A stretch of 64,000 nt of DNA from Rhizobium mesoamericanum STM3625 (GTDB lineage: Bacteria; Pseudomonadota; Alphaproteobacteria; Rhizobiales; Rhizobiaceae): contig NZ_HF536772.1 of the NCBI RefSeq assembly GCF_000312665.1, forward strand, positions 2,603,573-2,667,572, in the 5' to 3' direction. The stretch's first letter is position 1, and every line of letters begins with the position of its first letter. Below are positions 1 through 11,671 of this stretch, piece after piece. Under the pieces are notes generated by a model that did no database searches, was not told the DNA's origin, and worked only from the letters and a program-made list of their open reading frames with translations. The translations under genes were made by a program, and so were the position numbers.

Positions 1-382
1 CGCGGCGGAAGCCCGTGAAGAACCGGCTCATCTGCTCATGCACCATCGTATGATGGGTGACGCGATAGTCGAAATCCTTCTTCTGGGCTGCCGTCGGTAG
101 CTCGCCGTAGAGAAGCAGGTAGCAGACTTCGAGGAAGTCGCCGTGTTCGGCAAGCTGCTCGATCGGATAGCCTCGGTGCAGCAGTACACCGGCGTCGCCG
201 TCGATGTAGGTGATTTTCGATTCACAGGATGCGGTCGAGGTGAAACCAGGATCGTACGTGAAGGAGGCCGTGTTCTTGTACAGGGCGCCGATATCGATGA
301 CATCAGGACCGATCGTGCCGCTCTTGACGGCGAGATCGACCGATTTGTCACCGATTTTCAGTGTTGCGCTTTGTTCCGTCAT
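1..382 (-). CDS. gltA: Citrate synthase, N-terminal part (cut by window edge)
   Basis: Reading leftward from ATG at 382, the frame stays open to base 1 and gives about 127 residues beginning [20 protein letters not shown]. Recognisable citrate synthase stretches are [39 protein letters not shown] and [16 protein letters not shown]. The enzyme condenses acetyl-CoA with oxaloacetate at the entry of the TCA cycle in the cytoplasm. A good ribosome site (GGAGG) sits 8 bases before the ATG on the minus strand. The C-terminal two thirds, including the catalytic histidines and aspartate, lie outside the window. Confidence 0.93.
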   Translation of the reverse strand, partial: MTEQSATLKIGDKSVDLAVKSGTIGPDVIDIGALYKNTASFTYDPGFTSTASCESKITYIDGDAGVLLHRGYPIEQLAEHGDFLEVCYLLLYGELPTAAQKKDFDYRVTHHTMVHEQMSRFFTGFRR

Positions 383-1009
383 TATGATCCTCCAAACTGG
401 CGGTTGGCGCCATAAAAGGCGCCATAGGGTTAAGCGTCGTCGATGATTGCTATATGATCGCGCGCCTAATGCCAAGTTACCGTGACGCCATTTTGTGCAT
501 TGCAGTATCAACTTTTGGGCACTGCTGCGATGAGCGTCGCGCATAGCAGAAGCTGATGATTATCCTTGGCTTTTCTGACTTCCGATTTTCCCTCAGATTT
601 CAATCGATTATCTCTGCCTAGAAGCCGTTGAGCTTGCATTCTGGTTGTAGTGGCGGCTGTTTTTTTGGGCGCAATGCATGCCGGGGTTGAAGCCATCCAA
701 GTTAAGGAAGGCCGCCCGCGGTGCGGATGCGTTTCGGCGCGGAAGGACCTTCGCATCCTCGTTTTGGCGCTGCCTGCGTTATCGTCGACATTACCGTAAC
801 GCTTGCTCACCTGCCTACGACGGAATGCCGGTCAGCCGAGCTTCTGTTTAGAGGTGAAGCCCCGTGTAGATTGGGCGCTTGCCAGATAAGGATGGATGGG
901 TACGGCCTAGACGTTTTAACGACGGTCTACGCCAGATTTGGCCGCCTTTGGGTGAGGCATAGGACATACAACTGGCCAAAACGCACCCTAGACGGTGAGC
1001 CACCTGTCT
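383..1009. other. Intergenic stretch without a supported gene
   Basis: About 630 bases between the gltA start and the lexA stop. Short open frames exist on both strands (for example 721-1029 plus and 508-810 minus), but their translations resemble no family I know and are rich in Arg, Ser and Thr, as out-of-frame DNA in a GC-rich genome usually is. The part next to gltA must contain its promoter; I could not point to clear -35/-10 boxes. Confidence 0.5.
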
Positions 1010-1726
1010 TCAATGATAACGGCGAATGAGGCCGACGAGCTTGCCTTGAACCTTGACACGGTCAGGTCCGAAAATACGCGTTTCATAAGCCGGGTTCGCG
1101 GCTTCGAGTGCAATGGAAGCGCCTTTGCGACGGAAGCGCTTGAGGGTCGCTTCCTCGTCATCGACGAGTGCGACAACGATGTCGCCGGCATTTGCAGTGC
1201 TGGCGTTGCGGATGATCACGGTATCGCCGTCGAAGATGCCGGCTTCGATCATGGAGTCGCCCTTCACCTCGAGCGCATAGTGTTCACCCTGGCCAAGCAT
1301 GTCGGCTGGAACAGTGATGTCGTGGGTATTGTTCTGGATCGCGGAAATCGGCACACCGGCGGCGATCCGTCCCATAACCGGTACAGACGCAGAACCGCCA
1401 TTGTCCGCATGTGCAGCCGGCTTCGTCGGCGCAACCGGCTGCGGTTTGCCAAGGCTGCCTTCGATGACGCTCGGCGAAAACCCTCGGCGGGGCTGCAGGC
1501 TCGGATTATAGGCCTCGGGTAGCTTGATGACCTCCAGGGCGCGCGCCCTATTCGGCAGTCTGCGAATGAAGCCGCGTTCTTCGAGCGCCGTAATCAGCCG
1601 GTGGATACCCGACTTCGACGCGAGATCCAAGGCGTCCTTCATTTCATCGAAAGAGGGGGGAACACCGGACTCCTTCATTCGTTCGTGAATGAAGAGAAGA
1701 AGCTCCTGTTGCTTGCGCGTCAGCAT
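1010..1726 (-). CDS. lexA: LexA, SOS repressor and self-cleaving protease
   Basis: 238 residues, normal for rhizobial LexA. The N-terminal winged helix (about 1-70, [20 protein letters not shown]) binds SOS boxes. The C-terminal S24 peptidase domain carries the cleavage site Ala123-Gly124 (RIAAGVP), the nucleophile Ser158 (GDSM) and the general base Lys196 (ATLKRF). After DNA damage RecA filaments trigger self-cleavage and SOS genes are derepressed. The frame is open upstream to 1795, but MLTRKQQ is the family start, and the earlier in-frame start overlaps the operator. A GTTC-N7-GTTC box 50 bases upstream implies autoregulation. Confidence 0.96.
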   Translation of the reverse strand: MLTRKQQELLLFIHERMKESGVPPSFDEMKDALDLASKSGIHRLITALEERGFIRRLPNRARALEVIKLPEAYNPSLQPRRGFSPSVIEGSLGKPQPVAPTKPAAHADNGGSASVPVMGRIAAGVPISAIQNNTHDITVPADMLGQGEHYALEVKGDSMIEAGIFDGDTVIIRNASTANAGDIVVALVDDEEATLKRFRRKGASIALEAANPAYETRIFGPDRVKVQGKLVGLIRRYH

Positions 1727-1775
1727 CGAAGTCGAACCCCAGAGTCGTGAAACAAAGCCAGAACGGACACTATAT

Positions 1776-1790
1776 GTTCCATATGTGTTC
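1776..1790 (-). promoter_or_regulatory. SOS box (LexA operator) upstream of lexA
   Basis: The plus strand reads GTTC, then CATATGT, then GTTC. This matches exactly the direct-repeat LexA operator GTTC-N7-GTTC known from alphaproteobacteria. It lies 50 bases upstream of the lexA start and 136 bases upstream of the divergent VOC gene, so it could affect both, though autoregulation of lexA is the expected role. Confidence 0.9.
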
Positions 1791-1925
1791 CGCAAGTACC
1801 TAAATTTTCGTAAAACTTGCCTGCAACATGTTCAGTTTTTGCGTTGGTTTTCGGCGAAAGCGCAGAAGGGGGTTGCATTGTTCCCTGGCCCGGCGCACAT
1901 CTTCGCAAATTCCCGGGAGTTTGCC

Positions 1926-2810
1926 ATGAGCGAAGCACATCCGCTGGACCACATCGTGCTGCCGGTCTCCAATATTGTCCTTGCCCGCGAGCGTCTCGGA
2001 AAGCTCGGATTCACCGTCGCGCCCGATGCCCGGCATCCTTTTGGAACCGAGAACGCCTGCGTATTCTTCGCCGACGAAACTTACCTGGAGCCGCTCGGGG
2101 TCGCCAGTTTAGAACCGTATGAGGCGTCGGCGAGGAAAGGCAATGTTTTCACCGCGCGTGACCGTGCCTTTCGATTTCGATGCGGCGATGATGGATTCTC
2201 CGCTGCGGTTTTCGCGACCGCCGATGCCGACCGCGACCATGCCCGGTTCCTTGCCGAAAAGATCAACGGTGGCGAGATGCTGCAGTTCGAGCGACCGATG
2301 AGACTGCCCGATGGTTCTCAGGCAACCGCTGCATTCAAGCTCGCATTCGCAGTCGACTTAAGGGCTCCGGACTTCTTCTTTTTCACATGCCAGCGCGTCA
2401 ATCCGCTGCCGTCCGATCGAGGGGCGCTGCAAACCCATGTGAACGGCGTCAAGGGCATCGCCGAGATCATTCTTGGAGCGCCGGACCCAAAGGCGTTTGC
2501 GCCATTGGTGCGTGCTGCGGTCCACAGCCTCACGGTGACCAACGAGGCCTTTGGCGTGAGTGTTGCAACTCCGAACGCGAAAGTAAGCGTTCTCTCACCA
2601 GATGGATTGGATGCCTACCTCGACATTCCCGCACCCTCAAACGATCGCGGCCTTCGTGGTGTCGCCATTGTTTTCGCGGTCAGTGATCTCGCCGTGACAG
2701 AAGCGCATTTGGCTGCTAACGGGATGACCTACACGCGCAAGAACAATCGAATTCTGGTGAAGGCGGCGCCCGGGCAGGGCGCGCTCTTCGCCTTCGAGGA
2801 GAAACGATGA
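1926..2810 (+). CDS. VOC-superfamily protein (Glyoxalase_3-like)
   Basis: 294 residues. The start [24 protein letters not shown] is typical of the vicinal-oxygen-chelate fold (HIVLPV, then a residue pattern like [23 protein letters not shown]). The first domain spans about 8-140 and a second, weaker VOC-like half follows from about 165. The family includes glyoxalases, dioxygenases and binding proteins, so the substrate is unknown. The frame is open far upstream (to 1689), but ATG 1926 is where family similarity begins. It overlaps kdsA by 4 bases (ATGA), so the two are translationally coupled; there is no other hint of function. Confidence 0.85.
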   Translation: MSEAHPLDHIVLPVSNIVLARERLGKLGFTVAPDARHPFGTENACVFFADETYLEPLGVASLEPYEASARKGNVFTARDRAFRFRCGDDGFSAAVFATADADRDHARFLAEKINGGEMLQFERPMRLPDGSQATAAFKLAFAVDLRAPDFFFFTCQRVNPLPSDRGALQTHVNGVKGIAEIILGAPDPKAFAPLVRAAVHSLTVTNEAFGVSVATPNAKVSVLSPDGLDAYLDIPAPSNDRGLRGVAIVFAVSDLAVTEAHLAANGMTYTRKNNRILVKAAPGQGALFAFEEKR

Positions 2811-3652
2811 GCCAGACAAATTCCGCAGTCGTGGTTGGCCAAGGCGCCGGCCGCGTCACCTTTTCGAATACCGGCAAGCTGTCGCTGATTGCCGGGCCAT
2901 GTCAAATGGAGAGCCGTGATCATGCCTTCATGATCGCGGGCGTGCTTAAGGAACTGTGCGACAAACTTGGTCTTGGTCTCGTCTACAAGTCGTCGTTTGA
3001 CAAAGCCAACCGGACTTCGCTGTCGGCTCAGCGTGGCATCGGCCTTGAAAAGGCGCTGGAGGTTTTTTCCGACCTTAAGAAGGAATACGGCTTTCCTGTT
3101 CTGACCGACATCCATACGGAAGAGCAGTGCGCCGAGGTGGCAACCGTCGTCGACATTCTGCAGATTCCTGCCTTCCTCAGCCGTCAGACCGACCTGCTCG
3201 TGGCGGCCGCCAAAACGGGCCGAGCCATCAACGTCAAGAAGGGGCAGTTCCTGGCGCCTTGGGACATGAAGAATGTCCTCAACAAGCTGAACTCGACAGG
3301 CAACCCGAATATTCTCCTTTGCGAGCGCGGGGCCTCCTTCGGCTACAACACGCTCGTATCTGACATGCGTTCGCTGCCAATCATGGCGGCGATGGGCGCT
3401 CCGGTTGTTTTCGATGCGACGCATTCAGTCCAGCAGCCGGGCGGGCAAGGCGGTTCCAGCGGTGGTCAGCGCGAGTTTGTCGAAACTCTCTCGCGCGCTG
3501 CCGTTGCAGTCGGCGTCGCTGGTGTATTCGTCGAAACACACGAAGATCCCGACAACGCGCCCTCAGATGGCCCGAACATGGTCTACCTCAAGGATATGCC
3601 GCGCCTCCTGGAAAGGCTCCTTGCCTTCGACGCGATCGCGAAGGCTGCTTGA
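2807..3652 (+). CDS. kdsA: 3-deoxy-D-manno-octulosonate 8-phosphate synthase
   Basis: 281 residues, the usual KdsA length. The enzyme condenses phosphoenolpyruvate with arabinose 5-phosphate to give KDO-8-phosphate, a precursor of the lipopolysaccharide inner core. Visible family motifs are IAGPCQMES (about 28-36), [58 protein letters not shown], and [11 protein letters not shown]. The last contains the metal and substrate residues of the barrel. Its ATG overlaps the stop of the VOC gene. It is convergent with the chemotaxis receptor gene, with a hairpin between them. Confidence 0.97.
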   Translation: MSQTNSAVVVGQGAGRVTFSNTGKLSLIAGPCQMESRDHAFMIAGVLKELCDKLGLGLVYKSSFDKANRTSLSAQRGIGLEKALEVFSDLKKEYGFPVLTDIHTEEQCAEVATVVDILQIPAFLSRQTDLLVAAAKTGRAINVKKGQFLAPWDMKNVLNKLNSTGNPNILLCERGASFGYNTLVSDMRSLPIMAAMGAPVVFDATHSVQQPGGQGGSSGGQREFVETLSRAAVAVGVAGVFVETHEDPDNAPSDGPNMVYLKDMPRLLERLLAFDAIAKAA

Positions 3653-3667
3653 AGGGTTTGCGCAGGG

Positions 3668-3692
3668 GCGCTCGCCATCAGCCGGCGAGCGC
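3668..3692. terminator. Hairpin between convergent kdsA and chemotaxis receptor gene
   Basis: A perfect 9-bp inverted repeat, GCGCTCGCC and GGCGAGCGC, with a 7-base loop (ATCAGCC). It starts 16 bases after the kdsA stop and spans the stop of the opposing gene. No T-run follows on the kdsA side, so this is a possible bidirectional transcript end rather than a classical intrinsic terminator. Confidence 0.5.
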
Positions 3693-5522
3693 GATCCTCT
3701 GGTTTGAGAAGTATCCCCACTCCGGGTGCTTTGTCGCATTCTCGAGGACGAAGCGGGAGAGCAGGTGATTGAGGTGCGCAGCCTCGTTGCCAAGTTCCCG
3801 GCATGCCGCACTCGATTCTTCGGCCATCGCTGAGTTCTGTTGCGTGACGCTGTCCATGGTATTGACCGCAGCGTTGACTTCGACGAGTGCCGTCGTCTGT
3901 TCGGAAGAGGAACGCACGATTGCCTCGATCAGCGCCGTCACCTTCAGAACCTGCTGATCTATCTGGTTCAGGGCTTCGCCCGTGCGGTTGACCAAGGCGA
4001 CGCCGGTCGAAACCTGACCGGAAGAAGTCTCGATCAGCTGTTTGATTTCCTTTGCCAGATTGGCGGAGCGGCCCGCCAGATCGCGCACTTCCTGTGCAAC
4101 GACAGCAAAACCCTTGCCAGCCTCACCCGCACGGGCGGCTTCCACCCCGGCATTGAGCGCGAGCAGGTTGGTCTGGAAGGCAATTTCATCGATAACATTG
4201 ATGATCTCACCAATTTGCGCAGACGACGTTTCGATCTTCTGCATTGCAGCCACCGCCTCGTGCACGACGCTCGCCGAATAGTTGGCGCTTTCCTTGGTCG
4301 CCTTCATCATCGCATTCGCTTCATTGGCGCGTTCCGACGAATTCTTGACGGTTACGGTGATTTGATCGAGTGCGGAAGCGGCCTGTTCGAGCGAGGCTGC
4401 TTGATGTTCCGTTCGCCGTGCCAAATCTTCAGTACTCGAGGAAATTTCGCTGGAGCCGATCTTTACCGCATTCGTGGCGGTTGCAATGTCCTTCATCGCG
4501 CCGGAAAGCGTGCGGACGCTGGAGTTGAACTGTTCGCGAAGCGTCTCGTAGGCCGACCCGAAGGGCTCGCTGAGCTGCACGGTGAGATCGCCACCGGAGA
4601 GGCGTTCCAAGCCACGGCCGAGGTCCACGATAACGCGCTCGCGCGCCGCCTCCTCGTCTGCCTTGACGGCGGCATGTGCCGCATCGCGCAGCGTTTGGGC
4701 TTGGCGTTCGGCGTCCTGGCGCTGGCGGATGTTGTTTCGCTCTTCAGCCGATTGGCGAAAGACGGTAACGGCGCGTGCCATCTCGCCGATCTCGTCGGCG
4801 CGGCTGCTGAAGGGTACATCCTTCGAATAGTCGCCGCCCGCAAGGATCGTCATGTAGTCACGCATCGCCGACAGCGGCACGATGGCACGCCGGCGGAAGA
4901 CATGAAGACCGCCAAGAAGCAGGCAAAGCGAGACGGCGGCAGATGCAAGCGTGATCGTCGAGAGGAGGTATGTCTGCTCGGCGGCGTCCTTTTCGGCCTC
5001 GGCCGAGAAGGCGTTCGCCATATCGACGAGTTCGTTGACTGCTTTTTCGTGGATATGGAAATTGGTCGAGAGTTTCAAGAAAGCGGTCCGGGTAATGGCC
5101 GAGTTGTTATTAAGAATGGCGGGCGCAAGTTCGTCCTGCATCACCTTCCAGAACAAATCGCCTTGGACGAGAACATCGTTCAGCAGTTTTTCCTTGAGGT
5201 CGAGGCTGAGCGCCGTCGCCTGCCAATATTTACGGCGGTCCTCATAGGCGGGAACGAGGACATTTTGGATGCGGTCGATGTTCTTCCGGGCGACCTCCGG
5301 GCGCTGTACTGCTTCGAGCGCGAGCATGTAGGACTCAACGACGTAGAGGGGCGGCGGCAAGATGTCGGCTACCAGGTCCTTCCCGTAGACGATCTGCTTG
5401 TACATCTGGCCGTTCACACGCAACTTGTTGAAGGCATAATTCTGTATGCCGATTGAAGCGATGAGGCCCGCGGTGACGACTGCCGCGAAGATGGCAAGGC
5501 TACGTGCAATGTTGAGTTTCAT
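3678..5522 (-). CDS. Methyl-accepting chemotaxis protein
   Basis: 614 residues. A first membrane segment (about 7-29) is followed by a periplasmic sensing region of about 155 residues, a second membrane segment (about 188-210), a HAMP linker (RRRAIVPLSAMRDYMTILAGGDY), a second HAMP-like stretch (GLERLSGGDLTVQL), and a long signalling coiled coil. The conserved hairpin tip is visible as IDEIAFQTNLLALNAGVEAA followed by RAGEAGKGFAVVAQEVRDLA, the CheA/CheW contact region. The ligand is not predictable from the sensor domain. It is monocistronic and convergent with kdsA. No CheR-tethering pentapeptide is obvious at the C terminus. Confidence 0.93.
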   Translation of the reverse strand: MKLNIARSLAIFAAVVTAGLIASIGIQNYAFNKLRVNGQMYKQIVYGKDLVADILPPPLYVVESYMLALEAVQRPEVARKNIDRIQNVLVPAYEDRRKYWQATALSLDLKEKLLNDVLVQGDLFWKVMQDELAPAILNNNSAITRTAFLKLSTNFHIHEKAVNELVDMANAFSAEAEKDAAEQTYLLSTITLASAAVSLCLLLGGLHVFRRRAIVPLSAMRDYMTILAGGDYSKDVPFSSRADEIGEMARAVTVFRQSAEERNNIRQRQDAERQAQTLRDAAHAAVKADEEAARERVIVDLGRGLERLSGGDLTVQLSEPFGSAYETLREQFNSSVRTLSGAMKDIATATNAVKIGSSEISSSTEDLARRTEHQAASLEQAASALDQITVTVKNSSERANEANAMMKATKESANYSASVVHEAVAAMQKIETSSAQIGEIINVIDEIAFQTNLLALNAGVEAARAGEAGKGFAVVAQEVRDLAGRSANLAKEIKQLIETSSGQVSTGVALVNRTGEALNQIDQQVLKVTALIEAIVRSSSEQTTALVEVNAAVNTMDSVTQQNSAMAEESSAACRELGNEAAHLNHLLSRFVLENATKHPEWGYFSNQRIALAG

Positions 5523-7236
<1,714 letters not shown>

Positions 7237-7260
7237 TCGCCTCTGATTTCAGCAAGTTGG

Positions 7261-7289
7261 ACCCGCGTCTTCGAAGGCGCGGGTTTTTT
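7261..7289 (+). terminator. Intrinsic terminator after eno
   Basis: Stem ACCCGCG pairs with CGCGGGT, extended inward by CTTCGAAG-type pairing, and is followed directly by TTTTTT. It begins 24 bases after the eno stop. Confidence 0.9.
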
Positions 7290-7376
7290 CTTGCCTGATT
7301 TTTCATAGTCAACGGACAGTTAATCTCTGCCCGCTAGTCTCACGCGTATCGAGGTAATGCGTTCGAGCGTGTGTTT

Positions 7377-7697
7377 ATGTGGACAAAGCATCACAAGAAG
7401 AAAAAGATCGGTCGTTTCGTGGTTCCGGCCATGACGGTCGCCTTTCTTTCCTACTTCGGCTATCATTGCATCCATGGGGACTACGGTCTGCGGGCAACCG
7501 AAGGGTTTGAGCGCCAGCGGATCGCGCGCGAAAGGGAGTTGGCGGTTCTAAAAGGCAAGCGCGAGCATCTTGAAAAGCAGGTCGCGCTATTGAGTGACGG
7601 TTCTATGGACAAGGATATGCTGGACGAAAAAGCGCGTCTTCAGCTCAATGTTTCTCGTGCCGACGAGATTGTCATTTTCAATCACTATTCAAATTAA
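7377..7697 (+). CDS. ftsB: FtsB/DivIC-like septum formation initiator
   Basis: 106 residues from ATG 7377; GTG 7371 is an alternative start two codons earlier. A short basic cytoplasmic tail (MWTKHHKKKKIGR) precedes one membrane segment (about 12-30). A periplasmic coiled coil follows (RQRIARERELAVLKGKREHL), then a short conserved tail (DMLDEKARLQLNVSRADEIV). This is the bitopic architecture of FtsB, which joins FtsL and FtsQ in the divisome. Its place between eno and pdhA is a conserved alphaproteobacterial arrangement, as far as I know. Confidence 0.85.
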   Translation: MWTKHHKKKKIGRFVVPAMTVAFLSYFGYHCIHGDYGLRATEGFERQRIARERELAVLKGKREHLEKQVALLSDGSMDKDMLDEKARLQLNVSRADEIVIFNHYSN

Positions 7698-7713
7698 CTG
7701 AAATTCAGTTAAT
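7693..7713. promoter_or_regulatory. Perfect palindrome upstream of the pdh operon
   Basis: Half-site ATTAACTGAA, one central A, then its exact reverse complement. It overlaps the ftsB stop codon and lies 130 bases before pdhA. There is no T-run on the plus strand. The symmetry and position suggest an operator controlling the downstream PDH operon, or a transcript-end structure for ftsB; the regulator is not known. Confidence 0.45.
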
Positions 7714-7843
7714 CGAATTAAATCGTTATTTATCAGCGGCTTGCTGCTGAATACGAGCCATGCATTTATGGCATTGCTGTGGCGAATTTTCTTCCCTATG
7801 GTACGCGCCACCAGAGAACTAACAAACCCATAGGGAGGGTTGA

Positions 7844-8890
7844 ATGGCGCCGCGAAAGAACGCGACCGTTTCCAGCCGTAAAACTAGCGCAAAGCCGGCA
7901 AACAAGGCATCCAATGGTGGTCCTGTTGCCGATTTCACGCGTGACGAAGAGCTCAGCGCCTATCGCGAGATGCTGCTGATCCGCCGCTTCGAGGAAAAGG
8001 CCGGCCAGCTTTACGGCATGGGCTTCATTGGCGGTTTCTGTCACCTCTACATCGGTCAGGAAGCTGTCGTTGTCGGTATGCAGATGGCGCAGAAAGAAGG
8101 CGATCAGGTTATCACCGCCTATCGCGACCACGGCCATATGCTGGCGACCGGCATGAGCGCTCGTGGTGTCATGGCCGAGTTGACCGGCCGCCGCAGCGGT
8201 TATTCGCATGGCAAGGGCGGCTCGATGCACATGTTCTCCAAGGAGAAGCATTTCTACGGCGGTCACGGCATCGTCGGAGCTCAGGTTTCGCTTGGAACGG
8301 GCCTTGCTTTCGCGAACAAATATCGCGGTAACGACAGTGTCGCCGTCGCGTATTTCGGCGATGGTGCTGCAAACCAGGGCCAGGTCTACGAGAGCTTCAA
8401 CATGGCCGCTCTCTGGAAGCTGCCGATCATCTACATCGTCGAAAACAACCGTTACGCGATGGGTACCTCGACCGCCCGCGCAACCGCGCAGTCGAACTAC
8501 TCGCTGCGCGGCTCCGGTTTCGGCATTCCGGGTGTTCAGGTCGATGGTATGGATGTCCGAGCCGTCAAGGCTGCCGCAGACGAAGCGCTTGAGCATTGCC
8601 GCTCCGGCAAGGGTCCAATCATCCTCGAGATGCTGACCTACCGTTATCGCGGTCACTCGATGTCCGACCCGGCGAAGTACCGCACGAAGGAAGAAGTGCA
8701 GAAGATGCGCTCCGAGCAGGATCCGATCGAGCAGGTGCGTGCCCGTCTTCTGGAGAAGGGCTGGGCCTCGGAGGACGATCTCAAGGCGATCGACAAGGAC
8801 GTCCGTGACGTCGTTGCCGACAGTGCCGATTTCGCTCAGTCCGATCCGGAGCCGGATGCATCCGAGCTCTACACTGACATTCTGCTCTAA
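7844..8890 (+). CDS. pdhA: Pyruvate dehydrogenase E1 component, alpha subunit
   Basis: 348 residues. This is the thiamine-diphosphate enzyme that decarboxylates pyruvate and acetylates the E2 lipoyl groups, acting as a heterotetramer with PdhB. The N-terminal 25 residues are basic and Ser/Thr-rich. The family body starts at about residue 35 ([20 protein letters not shown]). The ThDP motif is clear: [18 protein letters not shown] running to [25 protein letters not shown] and [19 protein letters not shown] are the other signatures. The ribosome site AGGGAGG precedes ATG 7844. It is the first gene of a long operon, with pdhB 17 bases downstream. Confidence 0.97.
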   Translation: MAPRKNATVSSRKTSAKPANKASNGGPVADFTRDEELSAYREMLLIRRFEEKAGQLYGMGFIGGFCHLYIGQEAVVVGMQMAQKEGDQVITAYRDHGHMLATGMSARGVMAELTGRRSGYSHGKGGSMHMFSKEKHFYGGHGIVGAQVSLGTGLAFANKYRGNDSVAVAYFGDGAANQGQVYESFNMAALWKLPIIYIVENNRYAMGTSTARATAQSNYSLRGSGFGIPGVQVDGMDVRAVKAAADEALEHCRSGKGPIILEMLTYRYRGHSMSDPAKYRTKEEVQKMRSEQDPIEQVRARLLEKGWASEDDLKAIDKDVRDVVADSADFAQSDPEPDASELYTDILL

Positions 8891-8907
8891 TCGGGGAGGG
8901 ACGACCC

Positions 8908-10281
8908 ATGCCAATCGATATTCTCATGCCCGCCCTCTCTCCGACGATGGAAGAAGGCACGCTTTCCAAGTGGCTTAAGCAGGAGGGCGACTCCGTAAAG
9001 TCTGGTGACGTGATTGCCGAAATCGAAACCGACAAGGCAACGATGGAAGTCGAAGCCGTCGACGAAGGCGTCATCGGCAAGCTGCTGGTTCCGGCTGGAA
9101 CCGAAAACGTCAAGGTCAACGCCAAGATCGCGGTCCTGCTGCAGGATGGCGAATCGGCGTCCGATATCTCGACCGCACCTGCCGCACAGGCCGCGCCTAC
9201 CGCCGCTCCGCAGGCTGAAGAGAAGCCTGCAGCTGCTCCGGTTCCTGCTGAACCGAAGGCAGCCGTGCCGAACGATCCGGAAATTCCGGCCGGCACGGAA
9301 ATGGTCTCCATGACCGTTCGCGAGGCGCTTCGCGATGCCATGGCTGAAGAAATGCGTGCAGACGACAGTGTTTTCGTCATGGGCGAAGAAGTCGCCGAGT
9401 ACCAGGGTGCCTATAAGGTGACCCAGGGCCTCCTGCAGGAATTCGGCGCGCGTCGCGTCATCGATACCCCGATCACCGAGCACGGTTTTGCCGGCGTCGG
9501 CGTCGGCGCTGCAATGGCCGGCCTGAAGCCGATCGTCGAATTCATGACCTTCAACTTCGCCATGCAAGCGATCGACCAGATCATCAACTCGGCTGCCAAG
9601 ACGCTCTACATGTCCGGCGGCCAGATGGGCGCTCCGATCGTGTTCCGCGGCCCGAACGGTGCTGCTGCCCGCGTTGGCGCCCAACACAGCCAGGACTACG
9701 CATCGTGGTATAGCCAGATCCCCGGCCTCAAGGTCGTCATGCCCTACACGGCATCCGACGCCAAGGGGCTGCTCAAGGCCGCCATCCGCGATCCGAACCC
9801 GGTCGTCTTCCTCGAAAACGAAATTCTTTACGGTCAGCACTTCGATGTACCGAAGCTCGACGATTTCGTTCTTCCGATCGGCAAGGCTCGTATCCATCGC
9901 CCGGGCAGCGACGTGACGATCGTCTCCTTCGGTATCGGCATGACCTATGCTACCAAGGCTGTCGCCGAACTCGAAAAGATCGGAATCGACGCCGAATTGA
10001 TCGATCTGCGCACACTGCGCCCGATGGACCTTCCTACCGTCATCGAGTCGGTCAAGAAGACGGGCCGCCTGGTCACCGTCGAAGAAGGTTATCCGCAGAA
10101 CTCCGTCGGCACCGAAATTGCCACCCGCGTCATGCAGCAGGCCTTCGACTATCTCGATGCGCCGGTTTTGACGATCGCCGGTAAGGACGTTCCGATGCCC
10201 TACGCCGCCAACCTCGAGAAGCTCGCGCTTCCGAGTGTCGCCGAAGTCGTCGATGCCGTGAAGGCCGTCTGCTACAAGTAA
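8908..10281 (+). CDS. pdhB: Pyruvate dehydrogenase E1 component, beta subunit, with N-terminal lipoyl domain
   Basis: 457 residues. A complete lipoyl domain (1-78) carries the modified lysine Lys43 in [12 protein letters not shown]. An Ala/Pro-rich linker (about 85-130) joins it to the E1 beta body (from [18 protein letters not shown]). The body shows [36 protein letters not shown] and [20 protein letters not shown] lipoyl domain on E1 beta rather than only on E2 is known from rhizobia and other alphaproteobacteria. The body forms the ThDP site with PdhA. It is second in the operon, 18 bases before pdhC, whose lipoyl domain is nearly identical. Confidence 0.97.
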   Translation: MPIDILMPALSPTMEEGTLSKWLKQEGDSVKSGDVIAEIETDKATMEVEAVDEGVIGKLLVPAGTENVKVNAKIAVLLQDGESASDISTAPAAQAAPTAAPQAEEKPAAAPVPAEPKAAVPNDPEIPAGTEMVSMTVREALRDAMAEEMRADDSVFVMGEEVAEYQGAYKVTQGLLQEFGARRVIDTPITEHGFAGVGVGAAMAGLKPIVEFMTFNFAMQAIDQIINSAAKTLYMSGGQMGAPIVFRGPNGAAARVGAQHSQDYASWYSQIPGLKVVMPYTASDAKGLLKAAIRDPNPVVFLENEILYGQHFDVPKLDDFVLPIGKARIHRPGSDVTIVSFGIGMTYATKAVAELEKIGIDAELIDLRTLRPMDLPTVIESVKKTGRLVTVEEGYPQNSVGTEIATRVMQQAFDYLDAPVLTIAGKDVPMPYAANLEKLALPSVAEVVDAVKAVCYK

Positions 10282-10299
10282 CAAGGGGAGGGTATTTCG

Positions 10300-11652
10300 A
10301 TGCCAATCAATATCACGATGCCTGCCCTCTCTCCGACGATGGAAGAAGGCAATCTGGCCAAGTGGCTCGTCAAGGAAGGCGACACCGTCAAGTCGGGCGA
10401 CATCATTGCGGAAATCGAAACCGACAAGGCGACGATGGAAGTCGAAGCCGTCGACGAGGGTACGGTCGCCAAAATCGTCGTTCCTGCCGGCACCGAAGGC
10501 GTCAAGGTCAATGCCTTGATCGCCGTGCTTGCCGCCGATGGTGAAGATGTAGCTGCTGCTGCCAGCGGTGCTGGCTCCGCCGCCGCTCCCGCGCCGAAGG
10601 CTCCTGAAGCCCCGAAGGCGGAAGCCGCGTCCGCGCCGGCTACGCAGGCGCCTGCTGCTGCCGCACCGGCTCCCGCCGCGGCACCTGCTGCCGCTTCGAC
10701 CGGTGGCAATCGTACCTTCTCGTCGCCGCTCGCGCGTCGTCTGGCGAAGGAAGCCGGTATCGATCTGTCAGCCATTGCTGGATCCGGCCCGCATGGCCGT
10801 GTCGTCAAGAGTGATGTCGAATCCGCCGTCGCAGGCGGTGGCGCCAAGGCAGCTTCCGCTGCCGCCGCCGCTGCACCGCAGGCCGCCGCAGCCCCGGCTC
10901 CGGTCGCCAAGGGTGTTTCTGACGACGCCGTTCTCAAGCTCTTCGAGCCGGGCTCCTACGAGCTCGTGCCGCATGACGGCATGCGCAAGGTCATTGCCAA
11001 GCGCCTCGTCGAGTCCAAGCAGACCGTGCCCCACTTCTACGTCACCGTGGATTGCGAGCTCGATGTGCTGCTTTCGCTGCGCGCCCAGCTTAATGACGCT
11101 GCACCCCGCAAGGACGGCGCGCCGGCCTACAAGCTCTCCGTCAATGACATGGTCATCAAGGCCATGGCACTGGCGCTACGCGATGTGCCGGATGCGAACG
11201 TGTCGTGGACCGAAACGAACATGGTCAAGCACAAGCACGCCGACGTCGGCGTCGCTGTCTCGATCCCTGGTGGTCTGATCACGCCGATCATCCGCAAGGC
11301 CGAGGAGAAGACGCTGTCCGTCATCTCCAACGAGATGCGCGATCTCGGCAAGCGTGCCAAGGATCGCAAGCTGAAGCCTGAGGAATACCAGGGCGGCACC
11401 AGCTCCGTCTCCAACATGGGCATGATGGGCGTGAAGCACTTCGCGGCCGTCATCAACCCGCCGCATGCAACGATCCTCGCGGTCGGTGCAGGCGAGCAGC
11501 GCGTCATCGTCAAGAACGGCGAAATGGCGATCGCAACCGTGATGACTGTTACGCTTTCGACCGACCATCGTTGCGTTGACGGTGCTCTCGGCGCGGAGCT
11601 GCTGCAGGCGTTCAAGGGCTACATCGAAAATCCGATGGGAATGCTCGTCTGA
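10300..11652 (+). CDS. pdhC: Dihydrolipoamide acetyltransferase (E2 of pyruvate dehydrogenase)
   Basis: 450 residues. In order: one lipoyl domain (1-78, Lys43 in [12 protein letters not shown]), an Ala/Pro linker, a peripheral-subunit-binding domain (about 145-181, [20 protein letters not shown] then [11 protein letters not shown]), a second Ala-rich linker, and the acyltransferase core (from about 215). The core ends with the catalytic motif [18 protein letters not shown]. It transfers acetyl groups to CoA and forms the structural core of the complex. Ribosome site GGGGAGGG precedes the ATG. Confidence 0.97.
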   Translation: MPINITMPALSPTMEEGNLAKWLVKEGDTVKSGDIIAEIETDKATMEVEAVDEGTVAKIVVPAGTEGVKVNALIAVLAADGEDVAAAASGAGSAAAPAPKAPEAPKAEAASAPATQAPAAAAPAPAAAPAAASTGGNRTFSSPLARRLAKEAGIDLSAIAGSGPHGRVVKSDVESAVAGGGAKAASAAAAAAPQAAAAPAPVAKGVSDDAVLKLFEPGSYELVPHDGMRKVIAKRLVESKQTVPHFYVTVDCELDVLLSLRAQLNDAAPRKDGAPAYKLSVNDMVIKAMALALRDVPDANVSWTETNMVKHKHADVGVAVSIPGGLITPIIRKAEEKTLSVISNEMRDLGKRAKDRKLKPEEYQGGTSSVSNMGMMGVKHFAAVINPPHATILAVGAGEQRVIVKNGEMAIATVMTVTLSTDHRCVDGALGAELLQAFKGYIENPMGMLV

Positions 11653-11671
11653 GACCGGAGCGGAGGCGGAA

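Noticed and set aside
721..1029. Plus-strand open frame between gltA and lexA
   Set aside because: No ribosome site or family similarity, and it runs into the end of lexA in the opposite direction.
3840..5456. Long plus-strand open frame of 538 residues opposite the chemotaxis receptor gene
   Set aside because: It is exactly antisense to a well-conserved receptor, rich in Arg, His and Asp as mirrored GC-rich codons usually are, and matches no family.
7796..10284. Minus-strand open frames of 372 and 465 residues opposite pdhA and pdhB
   Set aside because: Antisense shadows of strongly conserved genes; composition dominated by His, Asp and Arg.
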